DNA from: Rotaria sordida
Taxonomy: Eukaryota > Rotifera > Eurotatoria > Philodinida > Philodinidae
Length of the DNA stretch: 64,000 bases
NCBI GenBank assembly: GCA_905250125.1
Contig: CAJNOL010000282.1
Location: forward strand, 60,503 to 124,502
Reading direction: 5' to 3'
Made by a program: the position numbers and the translations under genes. Position 1 is the stretch's first letter; every line of letters starts with the position of its first letter. The notes under the pieces are model-generated. The model saw only the letters and a program-made list of their open reading frames with translations. It was not told where the DNA came from and searched no databases. Of this stretch, positions 10,995 through 22,994 are shown piece by piece.

Positions 10995-11992
10995 CTATTC
11001 GATAGAGAAACGCTGGACTCGGTGATTCCACCAATCGACGACAAAGAGATTGCCATGTCGGTCGAAAGACAAACCTTCGATACGGGCGAACTGATTTGCT
11101 CCTGCTCCTTGCCCGTTCCCACCCACAATAACAGTGCCCTGTTTCGCTCCTTTAAGCCAACGCATCACTCGATGATTATGCGAGTCTGCCACATAGAGGG
11201 TACCCAATATATCAACGAACAGTCCATCAGGAGCCGATAATTGTGTCAGAGCATTCCCTTGGCCTTGACCTCCAGCGACGACAATTCCTTCCTTTGCATC
11301 TTTATCCCATTTCATCACACGATGATTGCTGTTGTTGACACGAAGACAGTTTGTTGTCGATCGACAAAGATAAAGGTCGGAAAGTTAAGTTGATTGAGAC
11401 CATTACCTCTGCCATTGCCACCAGCCACGAGAGTTCCATTCTTGTCTCCTATTTGATATCGTCTTACTTCTTGTTTGTTGTCATTAGAGACGTAGAGATA
11501 TCTCTGATTATCCATGGCCAATCCCCTACAATCGATGTTGTCGAGGAGGATTTCTCCTTGAGTTGTGTCACTACGACGAGACCATCGTACGACTCGTCGA
11601 TTTCCGTAATCGCAGATAATGAATTTATCCATCTCTTTGTCAATCAACACATCAGCTGGATTATCCAATTGATCCAATCGATTTCCTTCACCATGGCCAC
11701 CAGCTACTACTTGTCCATTCGTATCATTCATCTTCCATTGGATGATACGATGATTGCTCCAGTCAGCGATGACTATCGTTTGATCGTCATCAATGAAAAG
11801 ACCTTCAGGCCAGTGAAGTTGATTGGTGGCCTTGCCTTGTCCATGGCCTCCAGCAACGGTCACCCCATTCTGTCTCCATCGGGCATTGGCTGGAATATTG
11901 GGAATCACTACAATGGCCGAAAAAGAATATATGGATCTTCTTAGAGGCAACTCAGAATGAAGGATTTTCGAATCTTTACCAATAAATGTCAA
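10995..11992 (-). pseudogene. NHL-repeat protein (beta-propeller) with one frameshift
   Basis: NHL repeats form a beta-propeller used for protein or ligand binding. Several repeats are visible, each with the pattern VAGG-x-GQG-x4-NQL-x2-P-x-GLF(V/I)D followed by YVAD-x2-NHRV. The frame breaks near 11330. VFVS is followed in the wrong frame by a sequence whose +1 reading gives NSNHRVMKWD, the expected repeat. A single-base deletion in an Asp codon explains it. The C-terminus NHRVQRFSIE is where family members usually stop. The ATG at 11992 may not be real. A splice acceptor (CATTGTAG) at 11908 would start the exon at 11907, phase-compatible with the Thr-rich exon at 13616-13690. Probably the 3' exon of the split gene described there. 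Confidence 0.8.
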
Positions 11993-12025
11993 ACCTATTC
12001 TATATGTATTTGAGAATCTTCAGGC

Positions 12026-12496
12026 GTGAATGTAGGTATGAGTGTTGATATTTCTCCCGGGTTTTCTCTAAGTTCTAGCAGGAATTTTTATCTCAATAGT
12101 GAACACAGAATCCTAGCAGTGTTCATTCCCAATCTTATTCAAGATCCTAATTCGACTTGCAAATACGGTTCTTGCAAGAATTTAATCGCTTTTTGTAAAC
12201 ACCTGGTCCAAATCTTTGAATTAGAACTGTTATAGAATTTGAATAGTAGTTCTGACTACGGTCCCAACGAGAGAAAAGCGATATTTGTGAAAAACCCAGT
12301 GCTGAAAAATCCTGACAAGATTGTATGATGATTCCTGAAACCTAATGCATACGTTCGAAAGACTTTCAAAGATCACAGAAAACCGAAGAGTCCAAAAAAC
12401 ATAACATATGTCTTTGGTGCAGAGAACCTAGAAGGCACGGGTGACGATGAAGACAAGTATCTTAAACACTTGCAAGATGTAATAGGAAAAAAATGA
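12026..12496 (+). pseudogene. Degenerate coding remnant, unknown protein
   Basis: From about 12250 the plus strand reads SSDYGPNERKAIFVKNPV, then two TGA codons, then about 55 sense codons ending at TGA 12494-12496 (core KNITYVFGAENLEGTGDDED). All are in the frame of the short ORF at 12026-12235, from which they are separated by TAG. Composition is protein-like and the reading frame is preserved across the stops, so this looks like a decayed gene end. I do not recognise the family. A further coding-like phrase (FENGFRIDVLDQQMIYRRKK) follows at about 12520-12590. Confidence 0.4.
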
Positions 12497-12599
12497 ATGA
12501 CAGAGAAAGAAACATCTTATTCTGAAAAGTTTGAGAATGGATTCAGAATTGATGTCCTCGATCAACAAATGATTTATAGAAGAAAAAAAGATCGATGAT

Positions 12600-13615
12600 T
12601 GTACAAAATTCCTTTTATTGCAAAAACTATGACGTCAGTCAAGTAAGCAGCCGAGATACAGTTTTTTCTTTGAAGTATCTTTTTGTTTACTGGAATGTTT
12701 GAAAACCGATTTTATTGTAGTGAAAAGACAACATCGAATATCTCTCGGTTCAAAACACCTCAAGGGAGTCAGATCAATTGAAATTTGAAAAAATCTCGTT
12801 TGTCAATCATGACTTTCGTAGAGCATTCAGGTTTACCGCCATATTTTTATAGTCAGACTAGTTTCAATTCTTCATTCCCCTGCTCTCATGCATCCTATAT
12901 TTGTCCTACTAATGTTGAATCTTCGATAGTACGAATGTTGTGATATTTTTAGATTATTTTAATATTTTTATGTATTTTTAGTGAGTCATTACTGAAGTGC
13001 GTATAAGAATAAAAATTTTTTCTTAGCCTATTCTGGTGGTTCTTCTAAATGATCAACTAATTAGTTTTTGACTAATCTTATAACATTCTACAGTGGAATG
13101 TTTACTCTTTACCGGAAATTAAAAAGAAGCTGTTTGCGATCTTGGCAGTCAAAACTATGAATAAAATGCTTCAAAAAAAGTTTCTGACGGAATTGGAACA
13201 CTTGACTTTAAGGTTGTCTGAATTCAGACAGGGAAGAGAGGACGGAGACTTTTAGAATACAGTGAATGTTTATAGTATCTGACGTCAAATATTATATTAA
13301 ATTGAAATAAAGCATCTTTGGCTGAAAGGTAACATATACAGTAGTATCAAATGAAGAGGAAGGATAGATTTTGTTTTGTAGATATTAACAAAACGAAGTA
13401 AAATTCAATAGTGACGAAAAATAGTCAATATGAGATTACTATTGATTGATTTTGTTTCTTATAATAAAGATTTAATCACTCATAATATAAGATTGCTGAC
13501 CTTATCAGTGTTACCTTTAACTAGTTGCAGAGTAATATTGCATACAAAGAAACTATATATACTTGAGTAAAAATGAGTATTTGTCAAGATCAACAAGCGT
13601 TAATTTAATGCTTAC
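12600..13615. other. no independent gene seen
   Basis: AT-rich. May be the intron between the Thr-rich exon and the NHL exon on the minus strand. Confidence 0.35.
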
Positions 13616-13690
13616 CCAGTTCCTGAGTAGTTGTTGCAGTTGTCGTTGTTGTTGGATTTGCAGTTGTAGTTATAGTTGTAGTGTTCATCG
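13616..13690 (-). CDS. Thr-rich linker exon (candidate)
   Basis: On the minus strand 75 bases encode MNTTTITTTANP followed by more Thr-rich residues. They lie between an acceptor (TGAATAG) and a good donor (G|GTAAGC). Both ends are phase 1. The upstream Cys-rich exon also ends in phase 1 with a strong donor (A|GTAAGA at 15099), and the NHL exon at 11907 accepts phase 1. Joined, the three exons give a Cys-rich module, a Thr linker and an NHL propeller, about 423 residues. The introns would be about 1.4 and 1.7 kb, long for a bdelloid. The three-way phase match supports the model but does not prove it. Confidence 0.5.
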
Positions 13691-15099
13691 CTATTCATTA
13701 TCATGAAACATTTGTGTAAACAAAGCAGATAGTTTTAGGTCTGACTTAGAATGAAATATAGAACTGGGTGCACTTAAGTCTTATGTGGAGTCTAAGTAGA
13801 GTTTCAAAATAGAGTGACGATCTCAAATGGTCGGAAAAGAGTTTTTTTCTTTCGAAACTGATTTTTGATGGAAAACTGTGTTCATCAGAGACCAAAAATT
13901 CCGTAAAATTTTCGACAATTCGATTCTATGTGATTCGGTTGAATCAAATCAAATTGAATTGAATTGGACCGAATTCATCACTTCTGTTCTATTTCGAATA
14001 CGAGCAAAGATTAAAATGCACTGACTGCTGTTGCCGTACAAAATCGTTATTCGAAGTATGAAGCTTATGATTTTAACTTCTCATGTAAATTTTCATCTTC
14101 CAGGGTGTTCATCTCAAATCGTTATAATATTCTGCTATCATATCAGCAGTGTAGGTGAAATGAATTTAGAAGGGTATTTGAAGAAACAGAATAATAGTGT
14201 GGAGATAAATTGTTACGAGCTCTATCTCGTTCCTTTTGTCGTCAGTCAGTTTGAATGTTTAGGTTGTTCTGTTAAGAAAGAAAACTCAAATGTTTGATAC
14301 ATGCAGGTATAGCCTCCAAAATAAATAGCCATACCAAGGACAGCCCGCTTATATCCATTCTGCGCTTATTAGTATTTTATTGAGACGACTGAGTCAGTAG
14401 TGCTACAAGCTGTGAAATATAATTTACATACATAGTTGCATTACTCCTCATTAGTAGCATATTCATTCAATTCAATTGCTAAAGCTGTCTTGAGCTCTAG
14501 TAGTTACTGCGTTACAGCTAAATGATCAGTCTTCAATTTTGCAAGTTTAGTCATTAGAAATATGACAGAGAGAATTATAAATACATTTTCTTTCGAGCTA
14601 AATTTCAATCACAATTGTTTTGAAAAAAAAGGCTGTTGAGTAAACTCAATATTCACAAGAATCAATCAAGCATACAACAAAAACTATGAATAAGGAGAAA
14701 TATAACACAACAGAATTGATTTACTCTTATGAAGATCTTAAGATATGACACGTTCTACAGCATCGAATCGAATGGTCAATTGTTCCACTTGTTTCGGTCT
14801 CTGATGTACATGCAAAAGTTCACTACGTCTTCATGTGTTATTACATACAACTGACACAGACTCTGTATTTCAAATTAATTGATATAGTCCATGAGAAGAG
14901 ATGAAATCTTTTTTCCAATGATTACAGTTCATTTTGTCTCTGACATGTTTTATCTACTTTTTCAAAAACTCTTCGGCTCTTCTCCCTACTCCTACACCAA
15001 CAAGAATTGCATATATGAGGGTGTGTGAAAGATGAAGAAATAATTTTAAGAAAGATTTGGTTTTCACTTAACTCTGTAGATCACTGTTTGTTTTCTTAC
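13691..15099. other. possible long intron; no other gene seen
   Basis: AT-rich. Contains an 88-codon plus-strand ORF (14031-14297) without protein-like character. Best read as intron or intergenic. Confidence 0.35.
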
Positions 15100-15382
15100 T
15101 TGCTCTCGGTGGACAGAGTTGTCGATTGAAACTGGGCACCGGATAGCAAACAGGAAGATTATGACATCGGGGATGATGAACACATCTATGGTTAGGTTCA
15201 CGACAAAGGTTGTTTGAGCTTTCACATGCAACTAGCTCAGAACAATCCACGAATTCATCGCTACAAATACCAACGTTAATAGCACCTGCTATATGGAAAC
15301 AGGCACACGCACTATTTAGCGAACATCGATCATATTGAGCAATTTCCGGGCAGTATTGAGATTTCACTCGAGCTAGCGACAT
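15100..15382 (-). CDS. Cys-rich N-terminal module of NHL-type protein
   Basis: The exon encodes about 94 residues with at least twelve cysteines, including HHPRC and PVCYPVPSFNRQLCPP. I recall this module from secreted or membrane bdelloid proteins in which it precedes Thr-rich linkers and NHL repeats. That matches the Thr exon at 13616-13690 and the NHL exon at 11907-10995 on the same strand. It ends at donor A|GTAAGA (15099). Its 5' border is unsure. ATG 15382 lies in TATGTCGCTAG, which could instead be an acceptor. An upstream exon within 15496-15693 (donor CAG|GTAATT) is possible but its phase does not fit that acceptor. Confidence 0.6.
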
Positions 15383-15399
15383 ACCAAATTAATAGGAGG

Positions 15400-15693
15400 T
15401 CATGTAAAAAGAAAACAAAAATCAAACCTGTAAAGCTTAAAAGGAAAATTGCTCAACATTAGATGAATAGGATAAAAAAAAGATTTTAGAATTACCTGAA
15501 TAGAATGAATACGAAACAACGAATTACTGTTGAAACCATCGCTTGCTTTGAAATGAGACAGAATAGTGGCGACACCCGTCTTTATATATAATGAACAGAC
15601 AATGTTTTTCGCATTCGCCGAAAGTGAAGAAGCACAATATGTGATCTTTTGATAAATAGAAATTTGATATTGCTCCACTGCTTTCTTAAGCAC
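15400..15693 (-). CDS. Possible 5' exon of the Cys-rich/NHL gene
   Basis: ATG at 15693 opens a 97-codon frame with protein-like residues up to about codon 66 (FNSNSLFRIHSIQ), then a donor CAG|GTAATT at 15495. The remainder (KSFFYPIHLMLSNFPF and on) looks intronic. If real it would precede the Cys-rich exon. Phase at the best acceptor does not match this donor, so the join is unresolved. Confidence 0.3.
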   Translation of the reverse strand: MLKKAVEQYQISIYQKITYCASSLSANAKNIVCSLYIKTGVATILSHFKASDGFNSNSLFRIHSIQVILKSFFYPIHLMLSNFPFKLYRFDFCFLFT

Positions 15694-15699
15694 TTAATT

Positions 15700-17724
15700 G
15701 TCTTCCGAAAAACTAATCTTTATAGAAGAAAAAAAAACGTCGTAAAAGCAATATAGGATTGCTTCTGCGATATAAACATTTAATAGGTTCGTACCATCAT
15801 TCCAAACATGGAATATTATTATTGTCAATCATTGATACACTATGTAACGACGACTTAGAACAACTTTCAGGACAAATTTTGTTTTTAATATTTGTATTTT
15901 TATTATAAGCAGCTTAAAGAAGTTTGCATATTGATCAAATCAAAGTCACAATTCATAGCCACTCACCCTCACTTGTACTTTGGACTATGCTTTCGTTGGA
16001 CCTCAAGGATTTATTTGTTGAAATTCAAATTTTGATTTTATTTATTCTTGTTTTGCTTTTCCGAAAAGAATTTTAGTTAATAATAAATAATTTGTCGAAT
16101 AAAAAAAGAAACTTCGGAAATAAACCCTACGAAATAGAAATCAGATATATATGAAACAAATTCTTGCCAATTATGCCGAATATTCTAATGTAAGCTCCGA
16201 ATAAAGAAAAAAAGATCTCACTCCATTGCAGTTAGAAAAATACCAACTCATTAGAACTACTCAGAATAACCTTATTTTTTTGATAAAAAAAAGGAAATAG
16301 TAAATTTATCTCTTTGTTTTTGTGAATTAGATGTTGATGATATTCTAAAAATTTTCGATCGTTGATGATCACGTAGAACATTCAACATATGAATTATGCT
16401 AAAATGAACAGATTTGCTTAAATTTTGTCAAATTAATTTATAATATATGATATTGACCGATCTCAATCGTCTGATTTGACTAAACGACTCAAAAATAAGT
16501 TTTAAGAAAACTATGAAAAAATTCTTTAAGTTAATATGATAGTTGAGAATAATATTTTTCAAATTTAACTTATTGTACTTTTTTCAAGTTTACTAAAACC
16601 ATTCTCATTAATTTTTGTTTCTAAAATGATATTTTAATTTATCAAGCTTCATTTCTAATAACTTAACCATGACAATACAAATTCATTTCAGTACTAAAGA
16701 TATTCGTTGGAAAAAAATAATCTATATGAATAAGGTTTTTCAACGTGATCTATTTTTATAAATGTTATTTGAACCTGAGAATCATAAATATCAATAATAC
16801 AACGTACTTGTCATATTGATAAAAGTTCATTTTCGTAATACGATCATTGCTTTTACCAAATATTATTGAATTATCATAATCAACATCAATCGATTAACTT
16901 CACATTTCATTTTCTAAATTATTATAAATTCAATTTCAGCAATTAATTATCTATTCATTCGCGTAAACGTATTATTCATTTTAATCCAAATAAATCTTTA
17001 TGAAATAATATTTATTGTGTTTCGTCTTTTTTTATTTATAATACCTTCAATTCAGAATACATAAAAAACATGTTCTTGCATAAAATACATGTCTATCAAC
17101 AAGACACTTTTATTCGAATTCAATATTTCACAGTCTTCAATTAAAGAATCTATCAAATAATATCAGAATACTGTAATTTAAATCAAATCGATATTATTTA
17201 TTATAAGAATGTTAGCATGGACGTTTATTCAATGGTATCAATCTTATGTTGCATTCAAATCTTAACTTTAACTGTTCGAACTATTAAATGCTATACTCTT
17301 TTCCAAGTACAAAGAAGAATACGCCTATCGCACACTCTTCTAACAATAAAATTTCAATTGAGAATTACTGGTATAATTTCAATCGTGAAATAAAAATTTT
17401 TTTTCTAAGAACGAACGATGGATAGATTGAGAAACGCTTAGGTTTTATCCCGTATAATATTGATAAGATCAATGAGAATGTTAGCAAAACGTTGTAAAAC
17501 AACAATGTTGATTGTTTCTATCGTTAGGAATGTCAGAGATTCAATAAATGTTTTGAAATATTTCAGAGGGATATTCATTTTCGAACGATGAAAGATCAAT
17601 AATGTGTACACGTATAGAAATCTGTTAGCGCCATTCCTGCGCGATGAAAATGTGACACACGATATAGCTGTTGTTACTAATTACCAGAATATTATTTTAT
17701 TCGATCTATTTGCGGACCCATTTT
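15700..17724. other. long AT-rich stretch, nothing seen
   Basis: About 2 kb, very AT-rich, with no supported coding sequence, RNA gene or inverted repeat. Confidence 0.5.
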
Positions 17725-17786
17725 TGGGTGTGGGTGTGAGTGCAGGTCCACATCCACAGCTAAACCCCGCATCCCACACTCACATT
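17725..17786. repeat. Telomere-like palindrome T1
   Basis: The G arm TGGGTGTGGGTGTGAG is followed by a loop and a C arm that ends CCCACACTCACA. The G arm is on the left, the C arm on the right. Member of the family set out in the findings. Confidence 0.85.
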
Positions 17787-17789
17787 AGA

Positions 17790-18599
17790 TGATATATAGT
17801 GCATATAAAACATGGCGTATATTGTATCTAATTAATTTTTAACGCTATTAAAATTACTTTTTTTTAAAAATTAAACTAGCTTCAAAACAGTATCAGTTCT
17901 CGGCTCATTTTTGTTCCGAGCTCGAAACAGTTAAAACATTTTTATAAGCCGGATTCGGATTGAAAACATCATTTTTTCAAAGTCTTGCTTATTTATTTGT
18001 TTATCAATTTGATCAATTTCATGGATGGATTCTTTTCTTCCTTTAAATAAGATTTAGTATTAAATATTAAAACTCGTTAGTTTTCTTTAATATAGATTTA
18101 ACAAATGAAAATTTTTATACATATTATATTGATAATCAACAAATATTAAAATACCAATCAATAACTTTTGATTTACGAGGATTAACTTCAACAGAATTCG
18201 ACGAGGTTTGTTCGAATAATTCAACTAGAAATCCATCAATTATCACATTGGTAATCAGATGGTTTATTAGTAAGTTTAGACTTTTCTTTATCAAGAATAA
18301 TAACTTCATTTATGGTTAAACCAGAAACAAATCTTTATCAAACACAATGTTTCGAAAATTGTTTATAAAAGGCATCTTCAAATCTTTTCTTTAGCTGTAT
18401 ATCTTGTCAAATAAATATTCTCATAATGTGGATAAATCAAATGTTGTTTTTTTTTCAAATAAAAGCGAACAGCACTTGTACTTTTTATAATAGATCTTTA
18501 TCATTACACTGCTGTCATTATAATTAGTAGTTGAAAAGAACAATAACACAATACAACATCAAATAAGTATTTCACATATCTTTGTTTAACTTTAATCAT
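17790..18599. other. intergenic with a possible coding scrap
   Basis: AT-rich. Plus strand about 18125-18270 reads a short protein-like phrase (YQSITFDLRGLTSTEFDEV) before degenerating. Family not recognised. Nothing else seen. Confidence 0.3.
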
Positions 18600-19544
18600 T
18601 CATGTCAATGCTGGTATTATCGTATTTGGTCGATAGTTTAATATTTTCTTTACAGACGCTTTAAGTGTGTCAGTAAATTGAAACAAAGAGATCATTGCAA
18701 ATGGTAATAATAAATTAATAAATGCATAAGCAATTCGAAAATGATATTTTGGTGGAGAAGTAAACAATGAAATGAAAACAAATAATGCATAAGGAAAACC
18801 AGCTATAAATAAAATCATTACAAGTATAACTATCCTTCGAACCATTTTCAATTCTCTTTGTGCTCGAAATAAAGTATTGACAGGTATTACACGTTTATTC
18901 ATTCCTTTTACATATCGAATTAATAGAAAGTAAACAAATATAATTGATAAGACAGGAATTATATAGAGACATTGTGCTGTATAAATAACAGAAAAAGAAA
19001 GTCGAAGAGATACTTGACATATTTGATTATCAACATTATATATGATTTCATTAGTAAATAAAAATACAATAGGATATACGAAAGCAAATATCCAAGAAAA
19101 GACAATAAAAAATAGTTGTGTTCGTGCTGTTTGCCAAAATAAACGATTTGGATAAACAACAATAACATATCGATAGATGGATTGTAATAAATAAGAACAA
19201 TTTTGTAAAGCATATGAACTAAAACTTATATATCCTCGAAAAACACAAAATGAATCATGATATTGAATTTGTTTAAGATCATTTTGAAGTGTAAATACAG
19301 CTATCCAAAGTCCATTAATTGCTAATAGAAGTTCAGCTAAACATGAATTCGCAACTAACATCATTGGAACTGTATGACATGTTTTATCAAAAACAAGAAT
19401 AAATAAAAAGAATGTTGCAAATCCAATAACGAAAATAGTACATATAATTGATAAGATATTAAGAGGAATAAACCATGATTCAACAATTGTTGTAAGTGAA
19501 TTGTTAATGAATGTTACTGATGTTATAAATAATGTTGAATTCAT
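18600..19544 (-). CDS. Rhodopsin-like GPCR, 314 aa
   Basis: An intact seven-helix receptor in the plasma membrane; ligand unknown. There are N-glycosylation-type Asn near the N-terminus (MNST, NNS). TM1 is about residues 27-50. TM2 is about 60-80, followed by the loop Cys in HDSFCVFRGY. TM3 ends in YRYVIVVYP, replacing DRY. TM4 is about 145-165, TM5 about 185-210, TM6 about 240-260 after a basic loop, and TM7 about 270-290. Single exon, 314 codons, a normal length for the class. It is a different subfamily from the receptor at 9297-10250. The ATG at 19544 gives a sensible short extracellular N-terminus. Confidence 0.88.
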   Translation of the reverse strand: MNSTLFITSVTFINNSLTTIVESWFIPLNILSIICTIFVIGFATFFLFILVFDKTCHTVPMMLVANSCLAELLLAINGLWIAVFTLQNDLKQIQYHDSFCVFRGYISFSSYALQNCSYLLQSIYRYVIVVYPNRLFWQTARTQLFFIVFSWIFAFVYPIVFLFTNEIIYNVDNQICQVSLRLSFSVIYTAQCLYIIPVLSIIFVYFLLIRYVKGMNKRVIPVNTLFRAQRELKMVRRIVILVMILFIAGFPYALFVFISLFTSPPKYHFRIAYAFINLLLPFAMISLFQFTDTLKASVKKILNYRPNTIIPALT

Positions 19545-21640
19545 TTTTGATAAAAAAAAGGAAGTAATGAACTAACGTATTATAAACATTTTATTTCATG
19601 AATGTCATGTTTTTATCGTTGAAAGCTATTTTTACGGTATTAGAGGTATAATCATTTTTCTTTTTTATTTTGAAAATATCTTCTTCACAGAAAATAAGAA
19701 CAGAAGAAGAAAACATAATAGATTTTTTTTCTTTTTGAACGTCAGTATTTAATTGCAAACTAATAAATTATTGCGACGATTAAATAGAATTTATTATAAT
19801 TAAAATATAAAACCTCTAATCTGTTTGATTCAATTAGTAAGAAAAAAACATTTAGAGAAAATTACCCTCCAATGAAATCTATTTTAATTTCAAAAATATG
19901 CGTAAAAAAAAATAAAAGAATCGAATGTCACACTAATGATATCATATAAAAATGTGAACTAAGAATATTTGATTAAAAAAAAAAGGATTTCTAAGTTTTG
20001 ATTACTTGTTTCTTTTCTATTATATTTTTTTAATTAGCTAGATTCCCTAAGAAGATTAATGTAATGATATAATTATCTTCTTATTCTTCTTAGTTTTATT
20101 TTGAGAAATACTTCCACGCTGAATAAACTCATTCCGTCGAATATAAATTCCTTGTTTGAGCGCTCAAATTTATAGATCGACAATTCAAAACAAATTAGAA
20201 TAGACATTTTAAAATTTCTTTGAATCAGAAACACAAGAAACATATTCAAAATGGTTGGCGATAGAGAAAGATCGAAAGGAAAAATATTAAAGCGAAGTGA
20301 ACAAATTTCGACTATATAGTAAGACACATTGTTTATTTTTGACATAATGCTGACAATGCAATAGATATCATACCCAAATTAAAAGATAAAAATTGTATCA
20401 TCATTTTCTTCATATATCAAGTTTAAATGACAAAGCATCAAGACTATTCGTAGAACGTTTAATCGCAAATGTCTTGTGATTGTTTTACTATTGCTCCTAA
20501 ATCTGCACTAAATTAAATACATATATGATGAAAACAAGTCTCTTGTCCTTGTCGTTTAAGAAATACTATAAACGATCTCACGTTCACTACAGATATCGTT
20601 TTTTTTCTGACATTTTCTGCTTTCAACATATTTCCTTGCGATCTTTCTATCAAAACAATCTTTAAAAAAATCGTACAATGGGCACAACAAGTAATCAAAA
20701 CTTTGAGATATATATATATTTATTGTTCTTGCTGTTCTAATTTCGAGCATTCGGAAACTGTGTTCAATTGAAAATTTATTTTCAATCCATCGAACACATG
20801 TCAATACCACCTCGACACTCATCAAAAAGTTCAGTACTCAAAAAGAGAATACATATCGGAATTTCGGCCACTTGAAGGAAAGAAATATATCGGAAGAATA
20901 GTTTCCACTATTTGGTTCGATTTTGATTACGTGAAACTTCTTCGAAATACAATTTTGATATATTCTTTATGTTTAATCATTGATCTTTGCACAAATATTT
21001 ACGTTCGGTGTATATACTTCATCTTAATTTCAGCAGCTTCTGAGTAATATTTATTATCTACTGGTTGAAACTATGATACAAATTAATCGATATTTTTAAT
21101 TAAAACACAATCATAATAGATTGTCACACTTTGAACTCTTGGAAAAAATTTAAATATTGATTTTGTAAAAAAAAACTTCTTGTGTTACTTAACAATATGA
21201 AGACCTTTGATTTGTTTAAGAAAAAATCTTATTTTTAATCTCCAAAAAAAAAATAGATTCGAAAATCAAAAAACCTACAAGACATTTTAAGTATTATGTT
21301 TTTATGAATCGAAAAAATGATTTTCATAGCAGAATAATAGTTTATATTTAGATCAACTGTTCGATGAAAGTGAATCTAGAATATCCATATTCGTACCTCC
21401 ATCGTCTCCGCATATATTCGATAGGCTTCGACAACTCGAAAATAAGAGATCTTTCGAATAAAAATTGTTGTTAGTTTGATAAAATTTCGATTCTCTCGGG
21501 CATAATCATTCGAGTGGTTGAAAACTGCTAGTAGAAACGACCTAATGCCAAGCCCCCTTCGACCTATCGAAAAGTGGCACTCCGAGGGTTCAATATAGGA
21601 TTTCAATGTCCATCAGAAGCCGAAATTGGCTCATTGCAAT
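19545..21640. other. AT-rich intergenic, several short ORFs judged spurious
   Basis: Contains AT-rich ORFs of 60-90 codons at 20073-20345 and 20513-20825 (minus), plus the 76-codon ORF at 21376-21606. None shows a domain. The last could include the 3' part of the phosphatase pseudogene, but I see no match to its expected C-terminus. Confidence 0.35.
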
Positions 21641-21649
21641 GCCCATCAG

Positions 21650-22990
21650 ATGGCTGATTGGGAACGAACAAAGACGATTAATAAGATATTCCGTCGAACT
21701 CTCTTCAGCAGCTAAATACACTGGAAAATCACCACTAATAATCAAATATGAAACATTGAAAATGATAAATAAAAACAGCAAAATATGAACTATATATACA
21801 CATTTATGATTGTGTGAACATACGTTGGTTGTCGAAATTGTTCTTCCACTCGTTGTCAACCGACTTCAGCTACATAATTATTGTTAGAACCTTTATACTC
21901 TATCAAAACAAAAAGAAAGATTTTTTAAAAATGACAAAGTAGCCAATAATCATTTACCATCATAGTGGTATTTTTCCATGTTCAATTTGTGATGAAACAT
22001 TGCCTACATAATCGTGATTTCCAGCTAAAACAAACTAACGAGGGAACCTATTCAACTGTCCAATCGCTTTTGAGTTCGAACTCAGTTTGAAAGATAGACC
22101 CCAGTGAGGTATGAAAAGGCCCAAAAGGATAAGTGCCCATAGGCCTTCCGTCCAGAGTTATAGGCATTTTACTAGATTTTTAGCCTATGGCACAGTATAT
22201 ACCAAAAAATCGAATGACAATATTTCGAGCTGAGATTATGTCCAAAGATAGGTCTATGTACCAATAGAATGCCCTGAAAATTTCAGCTCAAAAGAATGTT
22301 CCAGTCTCGAGATATTGAACACCCAAAAGCCAAAAAATTCTAGCATCATTCGCGGGATATGCGTGATTTTTGGGAGTTTAATATCCCGAGATTGAAACAT
22401 TCTTTTGAGCTGAAATTTTCAGGGCATTCTATTGGTACATAGACCTATCGTTGGACGAAATCTCAGCTCGAAATATTGTCATTCGATTTTTTGGTATATA
22501 CTGTGCCATAGGCTAAAAATCTAGTAAAATGCCTATAACTCTGGACGGAAGGCCTATGGGCACTTATCCTTTTGGGCCTTTTCATACCTCACTGGGGTCT
22601 ATCTTTCAAACTGAGTTCGAACTCAAAAGCGATTGGACAGTTGAATAGGTTCCCTCGTAAGATGTGTTTAATGATGCAGATGTAAATATATTCTCAAATG
22701 TATGATAAAGAAGAAACAATAAATGAAGGACATTTTTCGATTAAAAATAAATCTTGAATCAGTGATCGATTGTATATCATTAAAATAGAATTTATCACAT
22801 AATCACAATTGGAAACTTGCATTTAATTTTTTTCCCCAAAATGTTCACGGCAGCAGTGACAGCAACTTCCGATGGAATTTTATCTGGTACAAGTAAGTAA
22901 TCATCCCAATCACTGATAGCAAAGAATCATGTGTTTCCATCAGCATTACCATTTCCTAGTAAATCGTGACCACCTATAGAGAAAATGTAT
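21650..22990 (-). pseudogene. Purple acid phosphatase (TRAP/ACP5-like), broken
   Basis: Fragments in order on the minus strand match the metallophosphatase family that hydrolyses phosphate esters at an Fe-Fe/Zn centre. FFAISDWDDY (about 22930) stands for the FxxxGDWGG metal motif. DKFYFNDIQSITDSRF (about 22790) stands for GDNFYFxGxxxxxDxRF. FENIFTSASLNT (about 22690) follows, then VLAGNHDYVGNVSSQI (about 22020), the GNHD metal motif. ISGDFPVYLAAE (about 21730) stands for GHFPVYS. Breaks include TGA before FFAIS, a frameshift before DKFYF, TAG at the insertion junction, and D for metal-ligand His in GDFPVY. A 619-bp foldback (22039-22657) interrupts the coding sequence between SLNT and FVLAG. 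Clearly dead. Confidence 0.85.
22039..22657. mobile_element. Near-perfect foldback element, TAA duplication
   Basis: The 619-bp element begins CGAGGGAACC and ends GGTTCCCTCG, with arms of about 285 bp differing at only a few positions and a loop of about 50 bp near 22350. TAA lies on both sides (22036-22038 and 22658-22660). A 3-bp TWA duplication is typical of PIF/Harbinger elements. No transposase, so a MITE. High arm identity suggests a young insertion. It sits inside the phosphatase pseudogene. A relative with the same terminus ends at 57557. Confidence 0.92.
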
Positions 22991-22994
22991 CACA

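Noticed and set aside
11351..11944. 197-codon plus-strand ORF opposite the NHL gene
   Set aside because: Antisense shadow of NHL repeats, kept open by their codon pattern.
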